Shown here in pieces: positions 21,693 through 32,408 of a DNA stretch of 64,000 nucleotides. The stretch is taken from contig NC_071330.1 of NCBI RefSeq assembly GCF_010183535.1, forward strand, positions 3,825,717 to 3,889,716. The letters are read 5' to 3'. This DNA is from Caenorhabditis remanei (Eukaryota; Nematoda; Chromadorea; Rhabditida; Rhabditidae). The notes beneath the pieces are model-generated. The model was not told where the DNA came from and made no database searches. It saw only the letters and a program-made list of their open reading frames with translations. How positions within the stretch are numbered: the stretch's first letter is position 1; each line of letters begins with the position of its first letter. The position numbers and the translations under genes were made by a program.

Positions 21693-22698
21693 TCATTTCT
21701 CACCTCTGTAAATACGAAGAGAAAGTGAATCACAATAATAAAAGAATGGAAAACATATGAGAATAAGAGAAATAGTAACAAAAGAAGCAATTAGTGCAAG
21801 AAACTCCTGGGAGTCCATAGTGGTAATGAATCTGAAGGATATCACAATGTGAACAGTGACTGGAATGACCAGAACCATCAATAGAGGAATGAGACCCTGA
21901 GATGAATATTATTTACTTGAACTTATTATTAGTGTTAGAACCTACCAACAACAAATATTTCCAATTCAATTGATCCAAAACTTCTCGATGATTCCAGATA
22001 GGCGGATCATCCTCTAACAGTAAATCGATAATCTTGAACTTTTGATTCAATATATCGTTTGGGTACTCTTTTGTCTTCTTTCTAGTTATCATTCTCTTGA
22101 AATCCTCGTGCAGATCCATCAGCTTGTTTTGGATCATAAAGAGCAGTCTGTAAAATGAAAAGTACGTAGTTCGATTATTTGCTAATTCTGTCAATCACTT
22201 ACACCATAAAAAATGGCATTCCAACTGCTACAGGATACATCATTTTACTGTACACTTTAACTACGCTTGCTGTCATTATTAACAGTATCATACTATCAGG
22301 TATTATGATTTCATCAGAGTGCACATAAGTTTTATAATCATTCGAAACATTTTCGTAAAGTAAGTTTCCAACAAGTGCAATCACTAACATCTGAAAAATA
22401 AAAACTTGATTTATCTATCCCGAAAATATAAGATTACCATAGTCACCATTTTTAGCTGCAATCTGGCTGATTCTTTTTTATAACGTTCTCGTGATACGAC
22501 GAAGTTATTTTCCATTTCGTGGAGTTCGTATAATTCCATTTCTGGTTCATACTCCTGCATCTTCTCTAGAAACGCTTTAAGCCGTTGTTTCCTTTTTGAC
22601 ACATCTCCAGATTGACCAGCAATAGAAAGAAGTTCAGGGAACAATGTACTTCTATAGATTGGTTTCTTGTATTCATAGCAGTAAGGTTGGGGATCCAT
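21693..22698 (-). CDS. Family C four-TM protein, C2 (284 aa)
   Basis: Exons 22698-22438, 22390-22203, 22147-21946 and 21896-21693 (261, 188, 202 and 204 nt; phases 0-2-0, as in C1). The N-terminus MDPQPYCYEYKKP leads to a charged helix ELYELHEMENNFVVSRERYK. Exon 2 has two hydrophobic stretches (MLVIALVGNLLYE, SMILLIMTASVVKVY). Exon 3 is a loop with QKFKIIDLLLEDDPPIWNHR, the family motif. Exon 4 has LIPLLMVLVIPVTVHIVI and ALIASFVTISLILICFPFFYY. Intact and unrecognised. The motif GGTTGACCCGACGACTACT starts about 70 bp upstream and a close match stands upstream of C3. Confidence 0.75.
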
Positions 22699-22699
22699 T

Positions 22700-23880
22700 T
22701 AGCGAAATGCTGAGGAAGAACAATACGGCCAATCAAACAGGGATAATGTCGAGGAGGAATATCGTTTGTTGAGTGGTTGACCCGACGACTACTAGCCGGG
22801 AGAACAATAAGCACACTGATGAAGACGGGGAGGTAGCAAAGAAGATGTTACAATAAGAAGATGTTGTGTTCAACAGAATACAGGAATATTGGTGCAACTT
22901 TGAGCGTAGATCGGTTACAACAGAAGCGGTACATTTCCAACATGAGTTACTTATTGAAAGTTTCAAAAAATGTGCATTTTTTGTTAGTAGTAAAAAATAG
23001 TTTTTCAATTCTCTGGTTCTACCATTGGCATCTTTTTTCTAGGTCTAAACGACTAACTTCAACTTTTCTCTGATTGTAGAAAAGTTTAGGAAAAGCTAAA
23101 TTCAATTCAGATGTTCCTATTTGCACCATCTGTTCAATTTTCGGAAAAAAAGTTAGTAATTTACAAAGCAATAAGACTCAAAGTGTATATAGTCTCCATG
23201 AAATACATAAGCTTCAGTAGAGCGGCATTACTCAAACCGATCAATGCTAGTACGATCGAAATTGGGAATTAAATCAGTTGTTACAGGATTCGTATCCGAA
23301 TTTCGACACTGGTGTTGTTTTCATTTGTTAAAATTCTGTTTTCAATTTGATCAGGTGCTACCCCCAATGAGAACCGTCTGAATAAGAACTGTCCTGATGC
23401 CCGAATCAGATCTGGTACGAATCAGAACTACCAAATTGAGATTTATTGGCTCTAGAGTGAAGATACCTCAGCTCTTTGTGAGTTTTGATTCGGGCAGTTC
23501 TGATTAGAGTGGTTCTTAATCTGGAGGTTCTTATCCGGGCAGTTCTCATTAGAATTACTGTGAAAAAAAAAAAGTTTGGCAGAGGATTTTCAAAAAAAAT
23601 TTTGCGGGCTGTAACACTGTAGTGTATCCGATCATTTTTACGCTTGTATGGTGCACACACCCTTCTTCATGAAAGGGACCTTATTCTGAGTGCAGACGGT
23701 CCTCCGTCTGTTTCTCTGTTCCCTCTCAAAAACACACGGTCTCTACGTGATCTACACAGTGCATACATACTTATTCCATTTTCTTCAGAGAATACATTTC
23801 CTGCTGCTTTCAAAATACTTTTGTTCGTATAATTTTTGCATTGCTATGATAAATTTTACAGTTTATTTTCAGCTAGTTGA
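22700..23880. other. Intergenic with an inverted RT-rich minisatellite
   Basis: 22703-22860 is the 5' flank of C2 and is duplicated at 21460-21640 upstream of C3. Between 23360 and 23560 the unit GGTTCTTATTCNGGCAGTTCTGATT recurs in direct and inverted copies, producing an apparent repetitive RTARIRT peptide that is not a gene. 23680-23740 includes TCCTCCGTCTGTTTCTCTGT, which weakly resembles a segment upstream of B1 and B3. Confidence 0.5.
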
Positions 23881-24936
23881 ATGAACTCAAATGATATTCC
23901 ACTAGTTCTTCATGACGAAAACCTTTGTTCGTGTCATTCTTCAAAAAGGAAGAATCATAAGAGACTATCAAGTTTGTATAAAAGTGCAAGAAATGAGTTT
24001 TTGCTGCGACTTCTTTTGTCTGTGAGTAAATATTAACAAAGACAAAAATTAATTTAAATATTTTAGATACTTTTCCTGGTTATCGTATGTGGTTTACTCT
24101 ACCTTTTTGGAATTGTCTACGATTTTCTAGCTTCCAATTATCCGAATGTTAGTAAAGAAGACAAACTATTTTTTAGTGGACTTGCACTTGGTGCTGTGTA
24201 TTTAATTGGTTTCTTATACATGTGTTTGTTAAGGTTAGCTGATTGATTTGATCCTCTGAATACAAAAAGGAATTTCTATTTCAGTTATGCTTGTTCATGG
24301 CGAATACATGCAAAAGGGTGGAATGGAAAAATGTTTTGTATTCATCCACCGGAGTTAAGGAATAATTTGGTACGATTGGAATATGGAATACACTTTGTGG
24401 TCAGTTTATTTTAATGTATCTGAAACATGAGTAGACGAATGGAAAACTTTGTGACTGTGACCAAACGTCCAAACGAAAAAAGGTAATCCAGTGTGGTTTT
24501 GGAATTGGAATTTGCCTCCAAAACAAGACCCCCAGACCTTCAACCTGCTCGTACATGTTCCTGATCTTGAAACATGTCACAATAAGACATAAAATCTCAT
24601 TAGCACACGGCACGCTTCTTACAACCGCGCTCTACCGAAACCGAAGAAAATTGTGCACAAAATTGAAAGACTCAGAGAAGAAGAGACATTTTTCAAAGGG
24701 GTTGCGGTGGAGCGCAGTTATAAAAACTGTGCCGAGCTGATATACTTCATTTTTAAAAATTGCAGAGATTCCTGATCTTCTTCATGATAGTTCTTCGACC
24801 ACTTTACATCTCCTACTTCATCTTCCTCAAACTTTTGGATGGCTGGAATTCTCCATATTTCTATCAGTCTCTTCTAGGATTATTCATAACATTTCTGATT
24901 TCTGTGTCTTTCTGTTGTTTTGAAGCCATTCAATGA
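23881..24936 (+). CDS. Family B four-TM protein, B2 (197 aa)
   Basis: Exons 23881-24021, 24067-24233, 24285-24399 and 24766-24936 (141, 167, 115 and 171 nt; phases 0-2-0). MNSNDIPLVLHDEN opens a hydrophilic exon 1 ending LLRLLLS. Exon 2 encodes ILFLVIVCGLLYLFGIVYD, YPNVSKEDKLFFSG and a second membrane stretch. Exon 3 ends LVRLEYGIHFV. Exon 4 has FLIFFMIVLRPLYISYFIF and ends CCFEAIQ. Closest to B1. Intron 3 has grown by insertion of a small palindromic element (24600-24742). No disabling lesion seen. Confidence 0.75.
24600..24742. mobile_element. Small palindromic element (GCGCTCTAC family)
   Basis: About 143 bp starting TTAGCACACGGCACGCTTCT and ending with the inverted GTGCCGAGCTGATA. Arms contain ACAACCGCGCTCTACCGAAA and GGTGGAGCGCAGTTATAAAA. 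No ORF; a MITE-like repeat in B2 intron 3. Confidence 0.8.
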
Positions 24937-24957
24937 TTATGAATATCTTAAACTTTT

Positions 24958-26225
24958 TTATGTACCATACATGCTCATGTTCACTAAAAAATTATAATCA
25001 CATTCCGGTTGATCGAAATAATATTGAATGAAATTCCAATCGGTTTCCTCTTTTTCCAATTTCCTTGACGTTTCCAATTTCTTTGTTAGATAATTACGAC
25101 GACAGAAAGCAATGATAACAATACACGAAATAATCAGATGAATACCCAGAATAACATACATAATAACGTCAAAAGCATCAAATTGTTGGAAGCAGTCTCG
25201 AAACGGAATAAAGCTTATAATTAAAAACATCAAAAATATGTAGTATCCTTTCTGTAAAAACATAATTTTATTGAAATACGAGAATAGGTAAAATATAACT
25301 TACATTGGCTAAAAAGTAGAGAAAATGTGACAATCTGGAAGCATCTCTGGTCGCAGCTAATGTGCTATCTGAATTGGAAAACCTTCAATTTTATGAGAAC
25401 AGTTACATAATATTTTGAACTAACCTTCACTATCTTCTGCTAATATATCGGGGTGATACTCGAGCATCCAACCGATTAGACTAAAGTACCAGAAAAGAAG
25501 CCATCCTTGCAAAAAATCTTTACTATGTTGTGAAGATGGTTCATTCATTTCTGACAAAATACGAAACAATGAGGAAATTATCCCCATAAGTATTGTGAAA
25601 CCGCACATCTGAAAAAATAATTAATTTTAGTTTCACATCTACAGTACCGCTCAAAAGGTTATCAATGCTGGTTGTTTTCAGTGGAAATTGACCAACTTTG
25701 ACAGTGTATTCCGGTGTCCCGTGATTGTCTGACAAATTAGATTTTGTATGGGCTGAATAGTGCAAAAATAGCACATCATTTTTGTAGTTGACCATTTTTT
25801 TGTAGGTACACTACCTCGAAAGTTATTGGTTGTCAAAGTGAAAAGCTCCGAAATTTCGTAAATATGCAGGTTTTTTGGAAAAATGGCTTAGATTACCTGT
25901 AACTTTCAAAATAGTGTCCCTACAAAAAATGGTCAACTACAAAAATGAGGTCCTTTTTTTGCTCTGTCCAACCCACAAGATATAAAATTCGTCAGAAAAT
26001 CAAGTGACATCGAAATACACTGTCAAAGTTAGTCATTTTCTACTGAAAACAATGGAAGATGATAACTTTTTGAGCGGTACGGTAGATGCGTCTGCTTTGA
26101 ATTCTTGATGGTATTGGGTCTTATAAGAAGCACAATATTAGAAATTGCCAGTATTATAACTGTTACGATTCAACATCGTCTGATTGACTCACGTGATGGA
26201 TTTCGAATATCGACCGCTGTCCCAT
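24958..26225 (-). CDS. Family A four-TM protein, A1 (191 aa)
   Basis: Exons 26225-26193, 25608-25425, 25368-25304 and 25251-24958 (33, 184, 65 and 294 nt; phases 0-1-0). The tiny first exon (MGQRSIFEIHH) is inferred from a GTGAGTC donor and from its position relative to a conserved upstream motif, and an intact-looking copy of it exists at 27775-27807. Exon 2: CGFTILMGIISSLFRIL..MNEPSSQ and a second hydrophobic segment. Exon 3 is short (DSTLAATRDASRLS...). Exon 4: YYIFLMFLIISFIPF and FDVIMYVILGIHLIISCIVI, then a charged tail. Paralogue of A2 and A3. Intron 1 hosts a 441-bp Tc-like MITE. Tail-to-tail with B2. Function unknown. Confidence 0.65.
25642..26082. mobile_element. Tc2-like MITE, copy 1
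   Basis: Ends CAGTACCGCTCAAAAGGTTA and the inverted TGATAACTTTTTGAGCGGTA, bordered by TA on both sides (640-641 and 083-084 of the local block). Internal inverted segments (GTGTCCCTACAAAAAATGGT) form a second hairpin. No transposase. Lies in A1 intron 1. Confidence 0.85.
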
Positions 26226-26370
26226 ATTTGAAGAATTTTGAAGGTTGATAGCCGTTTAAAAACACAGAAAACGGATACGAAATGTTTTTTTTTTTCAATA
26301 CAAATACTGAACCCCAAAAACAGCAATAGTATAAAGCAAGAATCGAAAGTCTAAGAAAACTCAATTGTTT

Positions 26371-26408
26371 GCCATAAACGAGAGGTCAATACTCTGCTCC
26401 TCTCCGGT
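26371..26408 (-). promoter_or_regulatory. Family A upstream palindromic motif (A1)
   Basis: GCCATAAACGAGAGGTCAAT continuing into ACTCTGCTCCTCTCCGG. It is 146 bp upstream of the A1 ATG, and the same block occurs at near-constant distance upstream of A2, A3 and the relic copy of A1 exon 1. Confidence 0.55.
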
Positions 26409-26613
26409 CTTTCCTAATAGAATACGGTCTTATTCAAATGTTCTGTTTGCATAATTATATCGATCAACATTAGCAGTACTCGGCTGCTCAATGATTTTAT
26501 TCTTTTTGTAAAATTATATTGTAAGGTTCGTGAAGGGCTTCGATATTTTAGTGAAACAGAAAAAAATTCAAGAGATGGTTAATTTGCAATCATGAGACAG
26601 AAAGTCTCTCATG

Positions 26614-26737
26614 TGGTTATTCACCTTCGGAAAATTTTTCCATCGATTCATTTGCCGGAAAAAAACGGAAAAAAGCAGGTTTTTTCCGGTAAATGAATCG
26701 ATGGAAAAAAACGGTTTTCCGGAGGTGAATAACCCCA
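26614..26737. mobile_element. Short foldback element (TGGTTATTCACC family)
   Basis: Inverted ends TGGTTATTCACC and GGTGAATAACCCC with an interior of TTTTTCCGG and GAAAAAACGG arms. Absent from the duplicate of this region (near 28165), so it inserted after the duplication. Relatives at 39177-39280 and 40455-40582. Confidence 0.75.
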
Positions 26738-26789
26738 TAAGAAATGTTTAATCTTCTATAAAAATTTCTTAAAATGCTAACAAGACTAA

Positions 26790-26929
26790 AATGATCTACG
26801 TTTTAATATATCGTAATCCAGACTATCTTCTTCTTAATTTTCTGGTATAGGTCTTTCGGATTTTGGCGGTTTTTCCTCGAGTTTGCACCCTTATGTCATC
26901 TAATTTCTGGACATGCTCACTCCGATATA
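26790..26929 (-). pseudogene. Family A relic: 3' part of exon 4
   Basis: Closely matches the last exon of A2 around 28508-28640 (same GTATAGGTCTTTCGGATTTT and CTCGAGTTTGCACCCTTATG on the plus strand) and ends abruptly at 26929, where a second copy of the MITE and A1 upstream region begins. It is the truncated end of a tandem duplication unit. Confidence 0.75.
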
Positions 26930-27667
26930 CAAAACAATCATTTTTGTAGTTGACCACTTTTTGTAGGGACACTATCTGGAAAGTTACAGGTTGCCAGAGT
27001 GAAAGGCTCCGAAATTTCGTAAATATGCAGGTTTTATGGAAAAATGGCTTAGATTACCTGTAACATTCCAGATAGTGTCCCTACAAAAAAATGGTCAACT
27101 ACAAAAATGAGTTCCTTTTTTTCAGACTTGCAAGATTCCGGGCCGGCCCGCCGGCCCGGCCCGGCCCGGCCCAGTTTTGGCCCGGCCGAGAAAGCTCCGG
27201 CCCGGCCCGGCCCGGTCGGCCCGGATTTGAATTTTTGAACTTTTTTCACTACAATTTTTTGTCCAAAAATTTATTTTCTGAAAATTTTTCATATTTTTCC
27301 TCAAGTATATTTTTCAAAAACCTTCGAAACCTACAAAAAATTGTTTTTAAGAAATATTTTTCAAAAAAAATCGGGAAATTTTCGAAAAAAAAATTTGAAT
27401 TTTTTTCAGTACTGAACTTCCGGGCCGACCGGGCCGGGCCGGGCCGGGCCACGGGCCGGGCCGGGCCGGGCCGGGCCCTGGAAATTTTCATTCCGGCCCG
27501 GCCCGGCCCGGCCCGGCCCGGCCCGTTGCAAGTCTGCTTTTTTTGCTCTGTCCAACACACAAAATATAAAATTTGTTAGAAAATCAAGTGACATCGAAAT
27601 ACACTGTCAAAGTTAGTCATTTTCTACTGAAAACAGCCGAAGGTGATAACCTATTGAGTGGTACTTT
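26930..27667. mobile_element. Tc2-like MITE, copy 2, interrupted
   Basis: Second copy of the 25642-26082 element, lacking its left end and split by the GC-rich element at 27123-27536. Right end TGATAACCTATTGAGTGGTA is at about 27665. Part of the tandem duplication of the A1 5' region. Confidence 0.75.
27123..27536. mobile_element. GC-rich inverted-repeat insertion
   Basis: 414 bp with ends CAGACTTGCAA and TTGCAAGTCTG. Alternating GGCCCGGCCC tracts lie near both ends and an AT-rich core lies between. It interrupts copy 2 of the Tc2-like MITE. Apparent proteins rich in RPGPAR in several frames are composition artefacts. Related to 1111-1318. Confidence 0.75.
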
Positions 27668-27774
27668 AGATTCGTCTGTTTCGAATTCTTGATGGTATTG
27701 GGTCTTATAAGAAGCACAATATCAGAAATTGCCAGCATTTTAACTGTTACGATTCAACATCATCTGATTGACTC

Positions 27775-27990
27775 ACGTGATGGATTTCGAATATCGACCG
27801 CTGTCTCATATTTGAAGAATTTTCAAGGTTGATAGCCGTTTAAAAACACAGAAAACGGATACGAAATGTTTTTTTTCAATACAAAGACTGAACCCCAAAA
27901 ACAGCAATAGTATAAAGCAAGAATCGAAAGTCTAAGAAAACTCAATTGTTTGCCATAAACGAGAGGTCAATACTCTGCTCCTCTTCGGTC
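27775..27990 (-). pseudogene. Duplicate of A1 exon 1 and upstream motif
   Basis: 27807-27775 repeats A1 exon 1 with one changed residue (MRQRSIFEIHH) and keeps the GTGAGTC donor. The upstream motif recurs at 27951-27988, 146 bp away as in A1. No exon 2 follows in place, so this is a non-functional duplicate. Confidence 0.7.
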
Positions 27991-28244
27991 TTTCCTAATA
28001 GAATACGGCCTTATTCAAATGCTCTGTTTGCATAAATATCGATCAACACTAGCAGTACTCGGCTGCTCAATAATTATATTATTATGTTAGAAAGTTTGTA
28101 AAAAGCTTCGATTTTTTATTGAAACAGGAAGAGTTCAAGAGATGGTTAATTTGAAATCATGAGACAGAAGTCACTGAGAAATGTTTAACCTTCTATAAAA
28201 ATGTATTGAAATGATAATAAGATTAAAATGATCTACGTCTTAAT

Positions 28245-28508
28245 CATACTTGTCAACCGGGCCGAAACGGGCCGACATGGGCCGGCTCGTAACTCGCGTC
28301 AAAATGAATATTATGAGCTGAAAAATATACCAAAATGTAGATCTCTCCCGCGGCACATTAACGAATAGCCTTCCGGCCCGTAGTAGGTCACGGACATAGA
28401 ACTCGTCGAGATCTACATTTCGGTATATTTTTCAGCTCATAATATTCATTTTGACGCGAGTTACGAGCCGGCCCGTGTCAGTCCGTTTCGGCCCGGTTGA
28501 CAAGTATG
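28245..28508. mobile_element. Palindromic element with 8-bp target duplication at A2 stop codon
   Basis: Arms of about 110 bp (CATACTTGTCAACCGGGCC at the left and its complement at the right), flanked by GTCTTAAT at 28237-28244 and 28509-28516. The right duplicate contains the stop codon of A2 (28512-28514). Absent from the homologous spot at about 26795. Confidence 0.85.
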
Positions 28509-28511
28509 GTC

Positions 28512-29280
28512 TTAATGTTTCGTAATCCAGACTCTTCTTAATTTTCTTGTATAGGTCTTTCGGATTTTGCCGACTGTTCCTCGAGTTTGCACCCTTATGT
28601 CATCTAATTTCTGGACATGCTCACTCCGATGTACGAAAAAGACAAATATAATACAAGACAAGGTCATATGAAGAAATAAAGCAACATACATGAACATGTC
28701 ATAAAAAGGAAGATGTTTCAAATATTTTCCAAATGGAATAAAATTCGTTATTAAGGAAATGAAGAGAATGCAGTGGCTTTCCTGGAAAAGTTTTAAAAAT
28801 TATTATTATTATTCAATGTGGGATAAGTATAAAACTTACATTGACTATCAAGTATGAAAGAGATGTCAACTTTGAAATATCTGGTGGTGTAACTGGTGTA
28901 TCTGGAAAGAAACATTAACTTTTTCAGAGGACTGTTTTTATGCTCTGAAATAAACAAGTTTTTAAACTAACCTCCAGAAAGTATAAACTCCAAAAGAAAG
29001 GAATACAATGCGAAAAGCTGGAATGCTTCCACTCCTACCCGATAGTCCTTTGCTTTATACCTTGAGAATGGTTCATTCATTTGTAAAAGGAAATGGGAGA
29101 AGGAAGACAACATTCCATACGAGACAGCGATGAACTTGATTTTAATCTGATAACATACAAGGTTAAGGAAAAGTGTTCTAAATCTTTAAATCTAACTATA
29201 TATGTTACGAAGTATTTTTCAGCAGCCCTTTCCTTTGTGTTTTCATCAAGTGAATCAAAGAGTTTCCTCAAGTCAGTCAT
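28512..29280 (-). CDS. Family A four-TM protein, A2 (192 aa)
   Basis: Exons 29280-29209, 29146-28972, 28901-28840 and 28781-28512 (72, 175, 62 and 270 nt; phases 0-1-0). TTTTCAG stands directly before the ATG, suggesting trans-splicing. MTDLRKLFDSLDENTKERAA; exon 2 IKIKFIAVSYGMLSSFSHFL with MNEPFSRYK and a second hydrophobic segment; exon 3 DTPVTPPDISKLTSLSYLIV; exon 4 ILFISLITNFIPFG, then MFMYVALFLHMTLSCIIFVF and a basic tail. The stop codon is within the target duplication of the adjacent palindromic element. Same signatures as A3 (MTDL.KL, DTP.TP.D.SKLT.LSY). Unrecognised family. Confidence 0.75.
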
Positions 29281-29415
29281 CTGAAAATAACTTCTGCTGG
29301 TTGTACATTCGCAAGACTTTTATCCAAAAAATGTAACACATTATCAAAAGTTCCGAAAATAATATAGGGAAACATGAGGGCTTTAGTAAGAAAAAGAGTC
29401 TAGGGTACGATTGTT

Positions 29416-29452
29416 TACCATAAAGGAGAGAGGTCAATCTTTGCTTCTCTCC
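29416..29452 (-). promoter_or_regulatory. Family A upstream palindromic motif (A2)
   Basis: ACCATAAAGGAGAGAGGTCA continuing to TTGCTTCTCTCCGCT, with GGAGAGA and TCTCTCC able to pair. 136 bp upstream of the A2 ATG. Confidence 0.55.
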
Positions 29453-29696
29453 GCTATTCCCATTCTTAGGAACTTGTGTTTGTATATAACATTGGGGCAA
29501 TACTGACATCATTGAACTGCTCAGTGATCCTAACAACATCATGAAATGAGAAAGCGGTCATGAACGAAGAAGGACATTCCTTTTACATCTCTATAGCAAG
29601 AGTTAATATATATTTGAACACTTTTTAAATCGATGTGAGAAGTGAATACAAAACAGAAGAATCTCACATTTCAAAAATTACAGTTACCGTAAAACC

Positions 29697-29899
29697 TCTA
29701 ATAGAGGTGTCCCAGTAGCAAGAGTTTAGAGCACAATATCTCAACTGCCTTGAGAGCTATCAAATTTTTTCGAACTGAAGAAATATTTTGTAAATATTCA
29801 GCTATATTTTGTCTGTTGACAACTTTTTGATATCTCCTTTGAGAAAAACGATATACCGCTTTAAATAGGCTTTGCTGGAGGCACCTCTAGAGGTTTACG
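29697..29899. mobile_element. Small TIR element
   Basis: Ends CCGTAAAACCTCTAATAGAG and the inverted CTCTAGAGGTTTACG, with TA at both sides. About 200 bp, no ORF. Confidence 0.65.
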
Positions 29900-31127
29900 T
29901 AGAGACCGCAACATTTTTTTCAAACTCAATTTTTCATTAAAATTTCCATCCTGACCTTTTCTTCAGGTAAATGGAAGTACATTCCCAAATTTTTTTCTGA
30001 AAATATTCACTCTCTCCGAAGTTACAGGACCTTTTAGTCAGCCATGGTTTCTACTGAATTTCTCTTGGGGAATTCTTTTGTTTTCCTGACCACGCAAAAA
30101 ATATTTTCTGTTTTCACGTTCAATCCGTCGAATTTTTGTAAAATTTGGGAAAGTTCGAACCAGAAACCGTTTGATTAAAAACCCAGCGTCTTATCCACTG
30201 AACTAAATGAGTACAAATGTGACGCTGATAATAGGAAAATATATTTTTGACGTGATTTTTAAAAATTGAAGAGAATTTTTTGAAGGATTTTCAGCTTATT
30301 TCGAGATAAAACATCAAATATCTAAAGTTCTACAATACGGATTTTTTAATTTCTAAGTGGGTCTAGATCGAAATTTTGCGTAGATTCTGATTCCGTCGAA
30401 AAACGAAGCGAGTCTGACTTGCATTAACCTGAACTGTCGATAAAACTACTTTTCTTTTTGAGCCTGTTGTCTTCCGACACCGAAAAAACCACATTTTACG
30501 AATCAACGGCTTTCAAAATTTTGGGCCCAGGTACCTGAAGAGATGTCTAAGAAGAATATGTCAGAAAATAGATCGGTTATCACTGTAAATTTTTGAAGTG
30601 ATGCCTCGAAGTTCAGCTGGCTCCCAAAAAAATTCGACAACACGAAAATTTAATTTTCTTTCAAAACCTATTAGAGTATGTCAAGAACTACTAGAAACAG
30701 TAAAAAAACAATGCGAGTCTGACCTAGAACAACCTAAACGTGACATTTTACTGAAAAAAGCAAAATGTTTTTTCAGTTTTCTGAGAAAACTAAACATTTG
30801 GGTGAAACGAAAGTGTGTTCATCGGATTCTACGTACTCGATTACATAGGGGTCAAAAGTTTTCATTCTGTTTTAGCGTTCTGGGCTCTCAGGGCAGACCG
30901 CCAAACATTTCAATACCCTCCTCATGACGCCCCAAGAGAAGAAAATGAAAAACTCCGCCCACGTTCATTGCGGTCCCTAGGTTTACGGTATATATTTGGA
31001 ATCATACAGTAGCTTCAAATATATAGATAGTTCCTGCAATCAGGAATATCATGAGCAGACCAAAAAAAGACGGAGCTTCAATATAATTTATTTTAATAAC
31101 CAACATTCCAATTATCATTTTACCGTA
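29900..31127. other. Intergenic, repeat-derived
   Basis: No supported gene. GCGAGTCTGAC.TxxAxxAACCT recurs at 30409 and 30714. A degenerate tRNA-like stretch lies at 30163-30215. The frame at 30598 is not convincing. Confidence 0.4.
30155..30222 (-). other. Degenerate tRNA-like sequence
   Basis: On the minus strand, TTAGTTCAGTGGATAAGACG resembles a D arm (box A), a TTTTTAATC loop follows, then TCTGGTTCGAAC resembles a T arm (box B). The T stem and acceptor do not pair well, so this is a tRNA pseudogene or tRNA-derived repeat rather than a gene. Confidence 0.3.
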
Positions 31128-32271
31128 TTAAATGGATTTACGTCTGAGGAAACTCGAATATTCCTTATCATCCTGATAATCGTCAATGTAAATTATTGGA
31201 ACACGATTCGAAGTGTTTTCGTCGCCTATTCTATCTCCAGTTTTCTCTCTTAGAACTTCTAGTTTCTTGACATGAGATCTTCGATGAAGAAAAGCAAAGA
31301 CTATAATATATGAAATGAGAATATGAATACATAAAGCTGCATGCATGATAACATCAAAATAATTGAAATTTGAAAATTCTCGTAGTGGAATCATGTTCGA
31401 AATAAAAGAAATCCAGAAAATGTAGTGACTGTTCTGAAAAAAAAACAATTTGAAAAAAAGATATTAGATGAGCTTACATTGACTATAAAGTAAGAAAGAT
31501 ATGTCAGCTTTGATACATCTGAGGGGGTTGCTGGTGTATCTGGAATGAAAAAAAAATGTTTGGAAAACTGATACAACAAATTACATACATACATATTAGT
31601 TAATATTAAATAAATACATATTAGCACGGCACGCTTCTTACAACCGCGCTCTACAGAAAACGAAGAAAGTTGTGTGCGAAGTTGAGACTCAGAGAAAAAA
31701 AGATACATTTTTCAAGGGTATTTCGGTGGAGCGCAGTGGTAAAAACTGTGCTGCGCTAATATGTACTGTAAAATTGACTGCAGATCAGGTAAGGTCCCTC
31801 ACGAGACTAAACCTGAGAACCGTGCCGGGCATTTCTTAAGATGTTCGCCGACACACAGTTGGATCAATATTTTCGACGAAAACGTGTTTTAAACGGCAAA
31901 AATCACGCGATGACTTCAAACTTACCTCTAAAAAATATATATTTATAGTCCGAAGTATAACAGTACACTGCGAATATCTGTATAAAGAGCATCACTTTAA
32001 AGAATTCATGTTTGGTCAATGGAAATGGTCCATCCAGTTGTGCCATGATGTGACAGAAGGAAGAAATCATACCAAGTGTAGCAGTGCGAGCATTGATTTT
32101 AATCTAAAATTGCAAGAAACCTGTGGTGAAATACTTATATTTTCCAGCAAACATGAACAGAAAAACACAACGATTAAATTTACTTACTTGATCCGTTTCA
32201 AAATGTTTTTCGGCGGTTCTTTTTGGTGTACTATCATGCAGCGAATTGTAGAGTTTGCATAAGTCAGTCAT
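31128..32271 (-). CDS. Family A four-TM protein, A3 (209 aa)
   Basis: Exons 32271-32188, 32103-31926, 31539-31478 and 31433-31128 (84, 178, 62 and 306 nt; phases 0-1-0). CTTTCCAG directly precedes the ATG. MTDLCKLYNSLHDSTPKRTA; exon 2 IKINARTATLGMISSFCHIM with LDGPFPLTK and a second hydrophobic segment; exon 3 DTPATPSDVSKLTYLSYFIV; exon 4 YIFWISFISNMIPLR, then FDVIMHAALCIHILISYIIV, and the longest charged tail of the family, rich in D, E, R and K (NRVPIIYIDDYQDDKEYSSF). Intron 2 carries the small GCGCTCTAC element and an extra repeat. Intact and unrecognised. Confidence 0.75.
31619..31830. mobile_element. GCGCTCTAC-family element with adjoining repeat
   Basis: Palindromic element 31619-31761 (TTAGCACGGCACGCTTCTTA to CTGTGCTGCGCTAATA), followed by a stretch containing GTCCCTCACGAGACTAAACC. 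The element's right half plus this stretch recur in inverted orientation at 33373-33500. Located in A3 intron 2. Confidence 0.75.
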
Positions 32272-32408
32272 CTGGAAAGAAGTTCAGCTGGTTGTATATC
32301 ATCAAAACTTTCATTCAAAAATGTAACACATTATCAAAAGTTCCGAGGAAAATATAGGGAAACATTAGGCCTTTAGTAAGAAAGAGAGACTAGAGTACTA
32401 GGTTATTT

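Noticed and set aside
27049..27594. Arginine/proline/glycine-rich frames on both strands
   Set aside because: Produced by GGCCCG tracts in the inserted GC-rich element; no splice or start context.
30155..30222. Functional tRNA gene
   Set aside because: D-arm and T-loop resemblance, but the T stem and acceptor stem do not pair; kept only as a tRNA-like relic.
30598..30927. 109-codon plus-strand frame (MMPRSSAGSQKN...)
   Set aside because: No family resemblance, and it lies in repeat-derived DNA.
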